The position numbers and the translations under genes were made by a program. This document shows positions 41,477 through 49,371 of a DNA stretch of 64,000 nucleotides, in pieces; the first letter of the stretch is position 1; each line of letters begins with the position of its first letter. Below the pieces are notes generated by a model. The model had not been told where the DNA came from. It ran no database searches and saw only the letters and a list, made by a program, of their open reading frames with translations. Location: positions 127,769-191,768 of the forward strand of contig DAITQM010000002.1 of the NCBI GenBank assembly GCA_036832975.1, written 5' to 3'. The DNA is from DAITQM01 sp036832975. GTDB taxonomy: Bacteria > Pseudomonadota > Gammaproteobacteria > Xanthomonadales > Wenzhouxiangellaceae.

Positions 41477-44058
41477 AAAATATTGTAAGGATCGGCGATT
41501 TTGTCGGCCGGCTTGCGGCCGGTATTGGCCGCCTTCAGGCGGGCGGCATCGCTGGCCCGCATGATTTCGCGCAGGGCGCCGGGATAATCGGGCGGCACCA
41601 GTTCGCCGCTTTGCGGATCGATCCAGACGCGGGCGATGCCGGGCGGGACGATCTCGGTCGCTTCAGCGCCGCCGGCCAATGCCTGGCGCATGAAATCGAC
41701 CCATACCGGCAGGGCCGCAACGCCGCCGAGTTCGCGCCGGCCGAGCGGCTGGTGGTCGTCGAAACCGACCCACACGCTGGCCACCAGCCGGGAGTTGTAT
41801 CCCGAAAACCAGGCATCGCGCTGGTCGTTCGTCGTCCCGGTCTTGCCGGCGAGGTCACCGCGGCCGAGCACCAGGGCGCCCCGGCCGGTGCCGCGGCGGA
41901 TCACATCCTGCATCATCGAACGGATCAGGTAGGCGGTGGACGGATCGAGGACGCGCGGCGCAAAGCGCGGCACGGGGGGGCCATAAAGTTCGTTCTCGCC
42001 GGCCGCTGGGCCGGCGCTGGGTTCGTCGCCGCTGGAGGTCAGACGCGGCGCCAGTTTCGCCGGGCGGCTCGAGACGACGGTATCGCCGGCCGCCACCGCC
42101 GGCGCGCAGTCTTCGCAGTATTGCGTCAAGGGCGCCTCCCACAATACCTCGCTGGTGCTGTCTTCGATCCGCGCAAGCCACGACGGCGGTACGGCGTAGC
42201 CGCCGTTGGCGAACACTGCATAGCCCTGGGCGACCGCCAGCGGACTCAAGCTGGCACTGCCGAGGGCCAATGACAGATTGGCCGGTAGATCGTCGCGGGC
42301 GAAACCGAAACGCGGCAGATAATCGCGGGCCGCGGGGACACCGATATCCTGCAGCAAGCGCACCGAAACCAGATTGCGCGAATGGACCATCGCTTCGCGC
42401 AAACGGGTCGGACCGTAGAACGCCTGGGTGAAGTTCTGCGGCTTCCAGGCGCCCTCCAAAGTCCGGTCGTTAAAGACGATCGGGGCGTCGTTGACGACGC
42501 TCGCCGGCGTGTATCCGTGGTCCAGCGCCGCGGCATAAATGAAGGGCTTGAAACCCGATCCTGGCTGGCGTCGGGCCTGTACGGCGCGGTTGAACTTGCT
42601 CGCCGCAAAGTCGAAGCCACCGGCCAGCGCCCGCACTTCGCCACTCGCCGGATCAAGAGCGACCAGCGCGCCTTGCACTTGTGGCAGTTGGGCAAACTGC
42701 CATTCGCCCTCGGCGCTGCGGATCAGCCGGATCACGTCGCCGGGGGCGAGAACGTTGCCGGCGGCGGCCGGCTCGGGGCCGAGTTGGTCGACCTCCAGGT
42801 ACGGCCGTGCCCACGACAGCGCCGCGAGATCGAGCGCCACGCTCTGTCCGCCGGCGAGATAGCACAACGCCAGATCCGGTTCGACCGCGATGACCAACGC
42901 CGGCAACAGGGGCCCGACGGGTTGGAACCCGGTCAGTGCCGCGGCCCACTCGGCCGGTGTCGAATCGCCGTCCAGGTCGAGATGCGCTTCGGGGCCGCGG
43001 TAGCCGTGCCGCTGGTCGTAAGCCATCAGCCCCTGGCGCAACGCCTCGGTGGCGGCGTGCTGCAGGCGGCTGTCGATCGTCGTGACGATCCGGTAACCGC
43101 TTTCATAGACCGCATCGCCGTACCGCAGGACGGCTTCCCGGCGGGCCATTTCGGCAATGTAGCCCGCCTCGACGGCAATCTCCGGCCCGTGATAAAAGGC
43201 ATGGTCCGGCGCGGCGCGCGCCTGGTTCAAAAGCGCTTCGTCGATATAGTCCTCTTCGAACAGACGGCGCAGCACATAATTGCGGCGCTGTAAGGCGCGC
43301 TCGGGGTTGGAGATCGGATTGATGCGCGACGGTGCCTTGGGCAGTGCCGCTAACATGGCCATCTCGGGCAGGGTCAGGTCGCCGAGATCGCGGCCGTAAT
43401 AGACCTGGGCGGCGGCGGCGACGCCATAGGCCCGTTGCCCGAGGTAGATCTTATTGAGATACAGTTCGAGAATTTCGTCCTTGTCCAGCAACTGTTCGAT
43501 CTTGATCGCCAGCATGATCTCGCGCAGTTTACGGGCATACTCCTTTTCCGTGCCGAGATAGAAATTGCGCGCCAATTGCATCGTGATGGTGCTGCCGCCC
43601 TGGCTTTTCTGTCCGGTGCGCAAAAGCTGCCAGGCGGCGCGCAGCAGGCCCTGATAGTCGATACCCGGGTGGACATAAAAGCGGTCGTCTTCGCCGGCGA
43701 TGAACGCGGCTTTAAGCAGCGGCGGGACCCGCTCGAGGGGGACCGGCAGCCGGCGCTTTTCTCCGAACACGGCGAGCAACCGTCCGTCCCGGGTCAAAAT
43801 CTGTAACGGCGTCTGCAATTGGACTTCGCGTAAGCCCTCGATGTCGGGCAGCGACGGCGCCAGGCTCAGCCAGGTGACGGCGAGCGCCAGGGCGCCGAGC
43901 ACGGCGCCGAATGCAGCGATGATTGTGAACCGGAAAAGGAGGCGTTTCACCCAGAAAAACCGTTTGCTGGCTGGCGATTGAATGACCCTTGCGCGGCCGC
44001 CGGGTTCCCCGCGCGACGGCCGGACAGGGCGATTTCGGCCAAACGCTAAGTGTACCAT
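41473..44058 (-). CDS. mrcA: penicillin-binding protein 1A
   Basis: Bifunctional class A PBP that polymerises and cross-links peptidoglycan. 861 residues: a TM anchor (about 42-66), the GT51 domain with catalytic Glu in GEDDRFY (~124) and QGGSTITMQLARN, an OB-like insertion (about 340-480), and a transpeptidase domain with SxxK PGSGFKPF (~505), SRN (~575) and GKTGTT (~765). The stop TAG is the end of repeat B copy 5. Divergent from pilM, the standard gamma arrangement. Confidence 0.96.
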   Translation of the reverse strand: MVHLAFGRNRPVRPSRGEPGGRARVIQSPASKRFFWVKRLLFRFTIIAAFGAVLGALALAVTWLSLAPSLPDIEGLREVQLQTPLQILTRDGRLLAVFGEKRRLPVPLERVPPLLKAAFIAGEDDRFYVHPGIDYQGLLRAAWQLLRTGQKSQGGSTITMQLARNFYLGTEKEYARKLREIMLAIKIEQLLDKDEILELYLNKIYLGQRAYGVAAAAQVYYGRDLGDLTLPEMAMLAALPKAPSRINPISNPERALQRRNYVLRRLFEEDYIDEALLNQARAAPDHAFYHGPEIAVEAGYIAEMARREAVLRYGDAVYESGYRIVTTIDSRLQHAATEALRQGLMAYDQRHGYRGPEAHLDLDGDSTPAEWAAALTGFQPVGPLLPALVIAVEPDLALCYLAGGQSVALDLAALSWARPYLEVDQLGPEPAAAGNVLAPGDVIRLIRSAEGEWQFAQLPQVQGALVALDPASGEVRALAGGFDFAASKFNRAVQARRQPGSGFKPFIYAAALDHGYTPASVVNDAPIVFNDRTLEGAWKPQNFTQAFYGPTRLREAMVHSRNLVSVRLLQDIGVPAARDYLPRFGFARDDLPANLSLALGSASLSPLAVAQGYAVFANGGYAVPPSWLARIEDSTSEVLWEAPLTQYCEDCAPAVAAGDTVVSSRPAKLAPRLTSSGDEPSAGPAAGENELYGPPVPRFAPRVLDPSTAYLIRSMMQDVIRRGTGRGALVLGRGDLAGKTGTTNDQRDAWFSGYNSRLVASVWVGFDDHQPLGRRELGGVAALPVWVDFMRQALAGGAEATEIVPPGIARVWIDPQSGELVPPDYPGALREIMRASDAARLKAANTGRKPADKIADPYNIF

Positions 44059-44139
44059 CCCGCCCTCCGCCCACCCGGCTCGGCGCAGCCGGGACCGCCG
44101 GCCACCGGCCGGCCTGAATGTTTTTTTTGCCCTACCTAC

Positions 44140-44168
44140 TTGAGATTTTTCAAAAACTCAGGAATAAT
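44140..44168 (+). promoter_or_regulatory. promoter candidate for pilMNOPQ
   Basis: TTGAGA (44140-44145), 17-base spacer, AATAAT (44163-44168), in a markedly AT-rich stretch of the mrcA-pilM divergent region. It predicts a leader of about 48 bases before the pilM TTG. Confidence 0.5.
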
Positions 44169-44222
44169 TGCTCTACAGGGAATGAAGAACGTCTCCTAAT
44201 TACTGGAAATTTCGGGGGAAAA

Positions 44223-45287
44223 TTGAAAATCTTCCAATCCAGATCCAAAGCGGCGATCGGCTTGGACGTCGGTTCGGGAGCGGTCAAACTGCTGCAATTG
44301 ACGCGGGCCGGCGGCGCCTTGCGCGTCTCCCACTTTGCGCACGAGCGTCTCCCGGCGGGGGCGATCAGCAACGAAAATATCACCGACAGCAGCGCCGTCG
44401 CCGCGGCCATCGCCACCGCCGTGCGGCGCGGCGGCATCAAGACCAAGCAGTGCGTGATGGCGGTTTCCGGTTCCAATGTCATCACCCGGACGATCCACAT
44501 CCCGGCGGAGATCGCCGACAGTGACCTCGAAAGCCGGATCGAACTCGACGCCGGCCAGCACATCCCTTACCCCCTGGACGAAGTCAATATCGATTTCACG
44601 GTGCTGGGACCGGCGCCGCGCAACGCCGAGTTGAAGGAAGTCCTGCTTGTCGCATCGCGCAAGGAGAACGTCAATTTCCTGCAAGGCGTCGCCGAAGAGG
44701 CCGGGTTCAAACTCTGCGTCGTCGACGTCGAGGCGTTCGCCCTCGCCAATGCGTTCAATGAACTGGTGCGCCCCGGGGCGACGATCGCCGCCGACCAGAC
44801 CATCGCCTTGCTCGATATCGGCAATACCAGTACCAATCTGGTCGTCTCGCGCGACGGCCGGTTGTTGTACACCCGAGAACAACCTTTCGGCAGCCAGAGC
44901 CTGTTCGACGAGATGCGCCGCCGGTACGGCGACGAGGCCGCGGATATCAACCCGTTGCTCGGCGAGGGGACGCAGCTCGGCGACCTGGAGGACGAAATTC
45001 TCGCTCCTTACAAAGCCCAGGTCGTACAGCAGGTCAGCCGGGCCTTGCAGTTTTATTCTTCGTCCGCGGCGCAATACAATCCGGTGAACCGGATTTTCTT
45101 GTCGGGAGCCAGCGCCGGGATACCGGGGCTGGGTCAGATGATGGACGATGAGTTGGGGATCGCCGCCGAAGTGGCCAACCCGATCGCCGGTCTCAAAGTC
45201 ACCGCGGCGGTGGCCGGCAGTGCCTTGCAGCAACACGCCGCGGGGTTGATGGTCGCCGCCGGCCTCGCGTTGCGGGGGGTAGAGTGA
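44223..45287 (+). CDS. pilM: type IV pilus inner membrane-associated ATPase-fold protein PilM
   Basis: Actin-like cytoplasmic protein that binds the PilN N-terminus and links the alignment complex to the motor. 354 residues from a TTG start: AAIGLDVGSGAVKLL phosphate-1 motif, ALLDIGNTSTNLV phosphate-2, FLSGASAGIPGLG adenosine motif. GGGGG lies four to eight bases before TTG 44223; the upstream ATG at 44118 would add an atypical 35-residue extension. First gene of an operon with one- to four-base overlaps through pilP. Confidence 0.94.
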   Translation: MKIFQSRSKAAIGLDVGSGAVKLLQLTRAGGALRVSHFAHERLPAGAISNENITDSSAVAAAIATAVRRGGIKTKQCVMAVSGSNVITRTIHIPAEIADSDLESRIELDAGQHIPYPLDEVNIDFTVLGPAPRNAELKEVLLVASRKENVNFLQGVAEEAGFKLCVVDVEAFALANAFNELVRPGATIAADQTIALLDIGNTSTNLVVSRDGRLLYTREQPFGSQSLFDEMRRRYGDEAADINPLLGEGTQLGDLEDEILAPYKAQVVQQVSRALQFYSSSAAQYNPVNRIFLSGASAGIPGLGQMMDDELGIAAEVANPIAGLKVTAAVAGSALQQHAAGLMVAAGLALRGVE

Positions 45288-45880
45288 TGCTGAATATCAA
45301 TCTATTGCCGTGGCGCGAAGAACAGCGCAAAGGCCGCCAGCAGGGTCTGTACGCTCTGCTCGGTGGCGTGGTCGGTGCCGCCGTGCTCGGCGTACTGCTG
45401 TGGGGTTATCTCGAAGGCACCCGCATCGATAACCAGCGGCAGCGCAACCAGATGCTGCAAACCGAGATCAACCGGTTGGAAGCGCAGATCAAAGAGATCG
45501 AGCGCCTGGAACAGACCCGCCAGTCGCTGCTCGATCGCAAACAGGTGATCGAAGAGTTGCAAGCGAACCGGACCCTCATGGTGCACCTGTTCGACCAACT
45601 CGTCCGCACCATGCCGAGCGGCGTGCGCCTCACCGCCGTGCGCCAGCAAGGTTCGACTCTGACGCTCGAAGGGTTGACCCAATCGAACGCCCGGGTTTCG
45701 GCCTATATGCGGAACCTGGAAACCTCGGAGTGGCTGCACGATCCACGGTTGCGCATCATCGAATCCGACAAGGGCGAGAAAGAACGCCCGGACCAGCGGT
45801 ATAAATTCATCCTCAACGTCACGCTGCACGGTCCAGGCCAGGGCGAAGCGGATTTGCAAACGGTGGAGGAGATCGGCTGA
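45287..45880 (+). CDS. pilN: type IV pilus assembly protein PilN
   Basis: Bitopic inner-membrane protein of 197 residues. The N-terminal INLLPWRE motif binds PilM; a TM helix (about 21-42) is followed by a coiled coil (about 45-95) and a ferredoxin-like periplasmic domain (LTAVRQQGSTLTLEG). ATG shares one base with the pilM stop (TGATG). Confidence 0.95.
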   Translation: MLNINLLPWREEQRKGRQQGLYALLGGVVGAAVLGVLLWGYLEGTRIDNQRQRNQMLQTEINRLEAQIKEIERLEQTRQSLLDRKQVIEELQANRTLMVHLFDQLVRTMPSGVRLTAVRQQGSTLTLEGLTQSNARVSAYMRNLETSEWLHDPRLRIIESDKGEKERPDQRYKFILNVTLHGPGQGEADLQTVEEIG

Positions 45881-46533
45881 TGGATCTGGCTGAACTTCGA
45901 CAACTCGACCTCAGCAACCTGTCCGACGCGCCGCCGGCGGCCCGTTTGGTGGTCGTCGTCCTGGCCGCCGGTTTGATCCTGCTGGCCGGTTATTTTCTGC
46001 ATATCAAGGGCCAGCGCGAGACGCTGGCCAGTGAACAAGCCACGGAAAGCCGCCTGCGTGCCACGTTCGAAGAAAAGGCGCAACGCGCCGCGGCGCTGCC
46101 GGCCTACCGCCAGCAGTTGGAAGAAATGGAAACCCTGCTCCGCGCCTTGATCCGCCAGTTGCCGAGCAGAACCGAAATGCCCGATCTGCTCGTCGATATC
46201 TCGCAGACCGCGCTCGCTTCCGGCATCAGCAACGAACTGTTCGAGCCGGGAGCGGAGACCGTCCAGGGTTTTTACGCCGAGATGCCGATTACGATCCGCA
46301 TGGTCGGCAGTTATCACCAGTTCGGCACTTTCATCAGTGGGGTCGCCAGTCTGCCGCGGGTCGTGATTTTGACCATGCACGATATCGCCTTGCAGTCGGC
46401 GGACGGCAAGGCGGGTGGGCCGCTCAAGCTCGAAGGGACGGTCAAGACTTACCGATACCTCGACGAGTCGGAACTCGCGGCCCAGGAAGCGGCCCAGGCG
46501 GCCAAGACCGGCGCCGGCGGGAAGAAGCCATGA
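45880..46533 (+). CDS. pilO: type IV pilus assembly protein PilO
   Basis: Partner of PilN in the inner-membrane alignment complex. 217 residues: a short cytoplasmic part, TM helix (about 24-44), coiled coil (about 50-90) and a periplasmic domain with LPSRTEMPDLLVDISQ and the FYAEMPITIRMVGSYHQFG segment. Start overlaps the pilN stop by one base. The last about 15 residues are Ala/Lys-rich. Confidence 0.95.
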   Translation: MDLAELRQLDLSNLSDAPPAARLVVVVLAAGLILLAGYFLHIKGQRETLASEQATESRLRATFEEKAQRAAALPAYRQQLEEMETLLRALIRQLPSRTEMPDLLVDISQTALASGISNELFEPGAETVQGFYAEMPITIRMVGSYHQFGTFISGVASLPRVVILTMHDIALQSADGKAGGPLKLEGTVKTYRYLDESELAAQEAAQAAKTGAGGKKP

Positions 46534-47054
46534 AACAACTTCACCTGTTGCTTATCCTGGCGTTGCTTGGCCCGCTGCTCGCCGCCTGCGGCGGCGACCA
46601 CAAAGACCTGACGGCTTACATCGCCGAGGTGAAAGCCCGGCCGCCGCAGCCGATCGAGCCGATACCGGCGGTCGAGCCGGCCGAGACCTTCCTCTACGAA
46701 GCGGCCTCGTTGCGCGACCCGTTCCGCTTCGAGGAAACCGTCGAGGAAACGCTATCGACCGCCAGTGCCGGGCCGCGTCCCGACCCCAACCGGCGCAAGG
46801 AATACCTTGAGAGCTTCCCGCTCGATACGTTGAAAATGGTGGGGACGTTGGAGCAGGAGAAAAAAGAGTGGGCGCTGGTCCAGGATCTCGATGGTCTGGT
46901 CCACCGGGTCGCCGCCGATAATTATTTGGGACAGAATCACGGACGCATCGTTCTTATCGCCCCCGATCATATCGAAATCACCGAATTGATCCCGGACGGC
47001 AGCGGCGGCTGGATCCAACGCGACGCGACGATCAGCTTGACGGAGACTGGATGA
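46530..47054 (+). CDS. pilP: type IV pilus lipoprotein PilP
   Basis: Inner-membrane lipoprotein that connects PilNO to the secretin. 174 residues with lipobox LLAAC (Cys19), a disordered Pro-rich linker, then the beta domain containing LRDPFRFEE, SFPLDTLKMVGTL and WALVQDLDGLVHRV. Overlaps pilO by four bases (ATGA). Confidence 0.95.
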   Translation: MKQLHLLLILALLGPLLAACGGDHKDLTAYIAEVKARPPQPIEPIPAVEPAETFLYEAASLRDPFRFEETVEETLSTASAGPRPDPNRRKEYLESFPLDTLKMVGTLEQEKKEWALVQDLDGLVHRVAADNYLGQNHGRIVLIAPDHIEITELIPDGSGGWIQRDATISLTETG

Positions 47055-47158
47055 TGACGGCCTTGAATCGACGGCTTGCTAAGCAAGCGAGTTTCTATGC
47101 TGGACGCGCAACATTGCAGGAAGCACCGCCGGGACATGCCGTCGGGAGGAGCATTGCC

Positions 47159-49354
47159 ATGATGACGAGAGTATCCGTTGTTATCGTTCTGGCGGCGGTC
47201 TTGCCCGCCGTTTCGGCGCCGGCGTTCGCCCAAGTCAACGAAGTGACCGGCGTCAGCCACCAGGCGCGCGACAATGCAATGGTCTTTACCGTCACCACCA
47301 GTGGCGAGGTTGGCGAGCCGCGGGTCTTCGCCACCGAGAATCCGCCGCGGGTGGTCGTCGAACTGGCCGACACCGCCTCGGAGCTGCCGGCCCAACCGAT
47401 TCCGGTCGGCGGCGGTATCGCTCGCTCCTATACGACCCTCAGCGCCGGCGGCCGGACGCGTTTGATCGTCGATCTGGATCACAGCGCCCCATACCAAATC
47501 GAGTATGCGGGCCGCGAAGTGCGCCTGACGATCAGCAGTCCACGCCGCGCCGCGGTCGCCGCGACGACTGCGCCGCCGGCCGCAATCGAGACTGCGGCCG
47601 GCCGACCGGCCGGGGGCGGCGCGATCACGCTCACCGATATCGACTTCCGGCGCGGTGACGGCGGCGAGAGCCGGGTGGTGCTGAAACTATCCGGCGGCGG
47701 CGTCAGTCTGGCGGTCAACGAGCATCCTGAGCAGTTGCTCGTCGAGCTGTATAACGTCACGGTCCCGGAAAACCTGGGCCGCTCGCTCGATGTCAGCGAC
47801 TTCGCCACTCCGGTCAAGCGGATCAGCAGTGTGCAGCGCGGCGGCAACGCCCAGTTCAATTTGCAGATCAGCGGCGCTTACCGCCACCTGGCTTATCAGA
47901 GCGGCGATGATGTGGTGATCGAAGTCAGCCGGCCGCCGGTCGAGGAGCGGCGCGAACCGGAACTGCAATTTTTCCAGGAACGGACCTACAGCGGCGAGCG
48001 TGTCACTTTCAACTTCCAGGACATTCCGGTCCGCTCGGTCTTGCAGTTGATCGCCGATGTCTCGAATCTCAACGTCGTGGTCGCCGATTCGGTGCAGGGC
48101 AACGTGACACTGCGGCTGACCAATGTGCCGTGGGATCAAGCGCTCGATATCATCCTCGATACCAAGAACCTCGATAAACGGCAGAACGGCAACGTCATCT
48201 GGATCGCGCCGGCCGAGGAAATCGCTTCCCGCGAACAACAGATGCTGCGCGCTGCGCAGGAAAAGCGGACGCTCGAACCGCTGCAAACCGTACTGCTCGA
48301 CATCAGTTACGCCAACGCTCCGGAACTCAAGGAACTGATCGAGAGCGCCGGCAGCGGCGGCGCAGATCAGGGCCTGTTGTCCGAACGCGGCTCGGTCAGC
48401 GTCGACGAGCGAACCAACACGCTGCTGATCACCGACACCGCCGAACGCATCGTCCAGGTCCAGAAGCTGATCCGCGAACTCGACCGCCCGGTGCGCCAGG
48501 TGTTGATCGAATCGCGCATCGTCATCGCGCGCAATACGTTCGGCTATGAACTCGGCACCCGCTTCGGCATCACCGTCGTCGATGAAGGCGATAAAGGCAA
48601 CGTCTTCAGCACTTCCGGTTCGCTGGGCGCGACCGATGCGATCAACAACGTAGCGCTGACCAACCGCTTGCTCAACGGTTCCGGCGGTACGAGCCAGCCG
48701 ACGGCAGTGCCGGACGACCTCGGCGCCGGCATTCTCGTCCCCGCCCTGCAGGATCGGTTGAACGTCAATCTGCCGACCGTGACGAGCCCGGCCGGCCGTT
48801 TCGGCTTCTCGATCCTGGCCGCCGACTATCTGCTCGATCTCGAAATATCGGCGCTCGAAACCGAAGGCAACGGTGAGGTCATTTCGATGCCGCGCGTGAT
48901 CACCGCCAACCAGGCCGAAGCGTTCATCCAACAGGGCGTCGAGATTCCGTTCGAGGAATCGACCTCGTCGGGGGCCAGCTCCGTCGAATTCAAAGAAGCG
49001 GTGCTCGAACTGCGCGTTACGCCGCTGATCACGCCGGACGACCGGGTGCAGATGTCGGTGTCGGTCAAACAGGACACCGTCGGCGAGATTTTCCCGACCG
49101 CCCAGGGCGGCCAGGTGCCGTCGATCGACACCCGCGAACTCAGCACCCGGGTGCTGATCGAGAACGGCCAGACCGTGGTGCTCGGCGGTATCTTCCAGGA
49201 CGATCGTAATTTCGATACCACCAAGGTGCCGTTTCTCGGCGATATTCCAATCCTCGGCAACCTCTTCCGCCGCCGGGTGACGAGCGACGAAAAACGCGAG
49301 CTTCTGATTTTCATCACGCCGACCATTCTCGATGAACGGGCGATATTCAACTGA
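47159..49354 (+). CDS. pilQ: type IV pilus secretin PilQ
   Basis: Outer-membrane secretin channel. From ATG 47159 the protein has 731 residues with a clean signal peptide (ending AFA-Q), two AMIN domains (about 30-110 and 165-260), an STN/N0 domain (VTFNFQDIPVRSVLQLIADVS), an N1 domain and the secretin domain ending VPFLGDIPILGNLFRRR. GGGAGGA sits 8 bases before ATG 47159. An in-frame ATG at 47051 overlaps pilP (ATGA) but would bury the signal under 36 extra residues. Both starts are possible; the later one is better supported. Confidence 0.93.
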   Translation: MMTRVSVVIVLAAVLPAVSAPAFAQVNEVTGVSHQARDNAMVFTVTTSGEVGEPRVFATENPPRVVVELADTASELPAQPIPVGGGIARSYTTLSAGGRTRLIVDLDHSAPYQIEYAGREVRLTISSPRRAAVAATTAPPAAIETAAGRPAGGGAITLTDIDFRRGDGGESRVVLKLSGGGVSLAVNEHPEQLLVELYNVTVPENLGRSLDVSDFATPVKRISSVQRGGNAQFNLQISGAYRHLAYQSGDDVVIEVSRPPVEERREPELQFFQERTYSGERVTFNFQDIPVRSVLQLIADVSNLNVVVADSVQGNVTLRLTNVPWDQALDIILDTKNLDKRQNGNVIWIAPAEEIASREQQMLRAAQEKRTLEPLQTVLLDISYANAPELKELIESAGSGGADQGLLSERGSVSVDERTNTLLITDTAERIVQVQKLIRELDRPVRQVLIESRIVIARNTFGYELGTRFGITVVDEGDKGNVFSTSGSLGATDAINNVALTNRLLNGSGGTSQPTAVPDDLGAGILVPALQDRLNVNLPTVTSPAGRFGFSILAADYLLDLEISALETEGNGEVISMPRVITANQAEAFIQQGVEIPFEESTSSGASSVEFKEAVLELRVTPLITPDDRVQMSVSVKQDTVGEIFPTAQGGQVPSIDTRELSTRVLIENGQTVVLGGIFQDDRNFDTTKVPFLGDIPILGNLFRRRVTSDEKRELLIFITPTILDERAIFN

Positions 49355-49371
49355 TCAACTTTAACCCAGAT

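Noticed and set aside
44140..44162. Intrinsic terminator in the mrcA-pilM divergent region
   Set aside because: TGAG-TTTTT/AAAAA-CTCA can pair but the loop would be too small; the -35/-10 reading is more consistent with the position.
47051..47158. N-terminal extension of PilQ from ATG 47051
   Set aside because: It would place 36 polar residues before a clean signal peptide; the RBS 8 bases before ATG 47159 is stronger. Kept only as an alternative.
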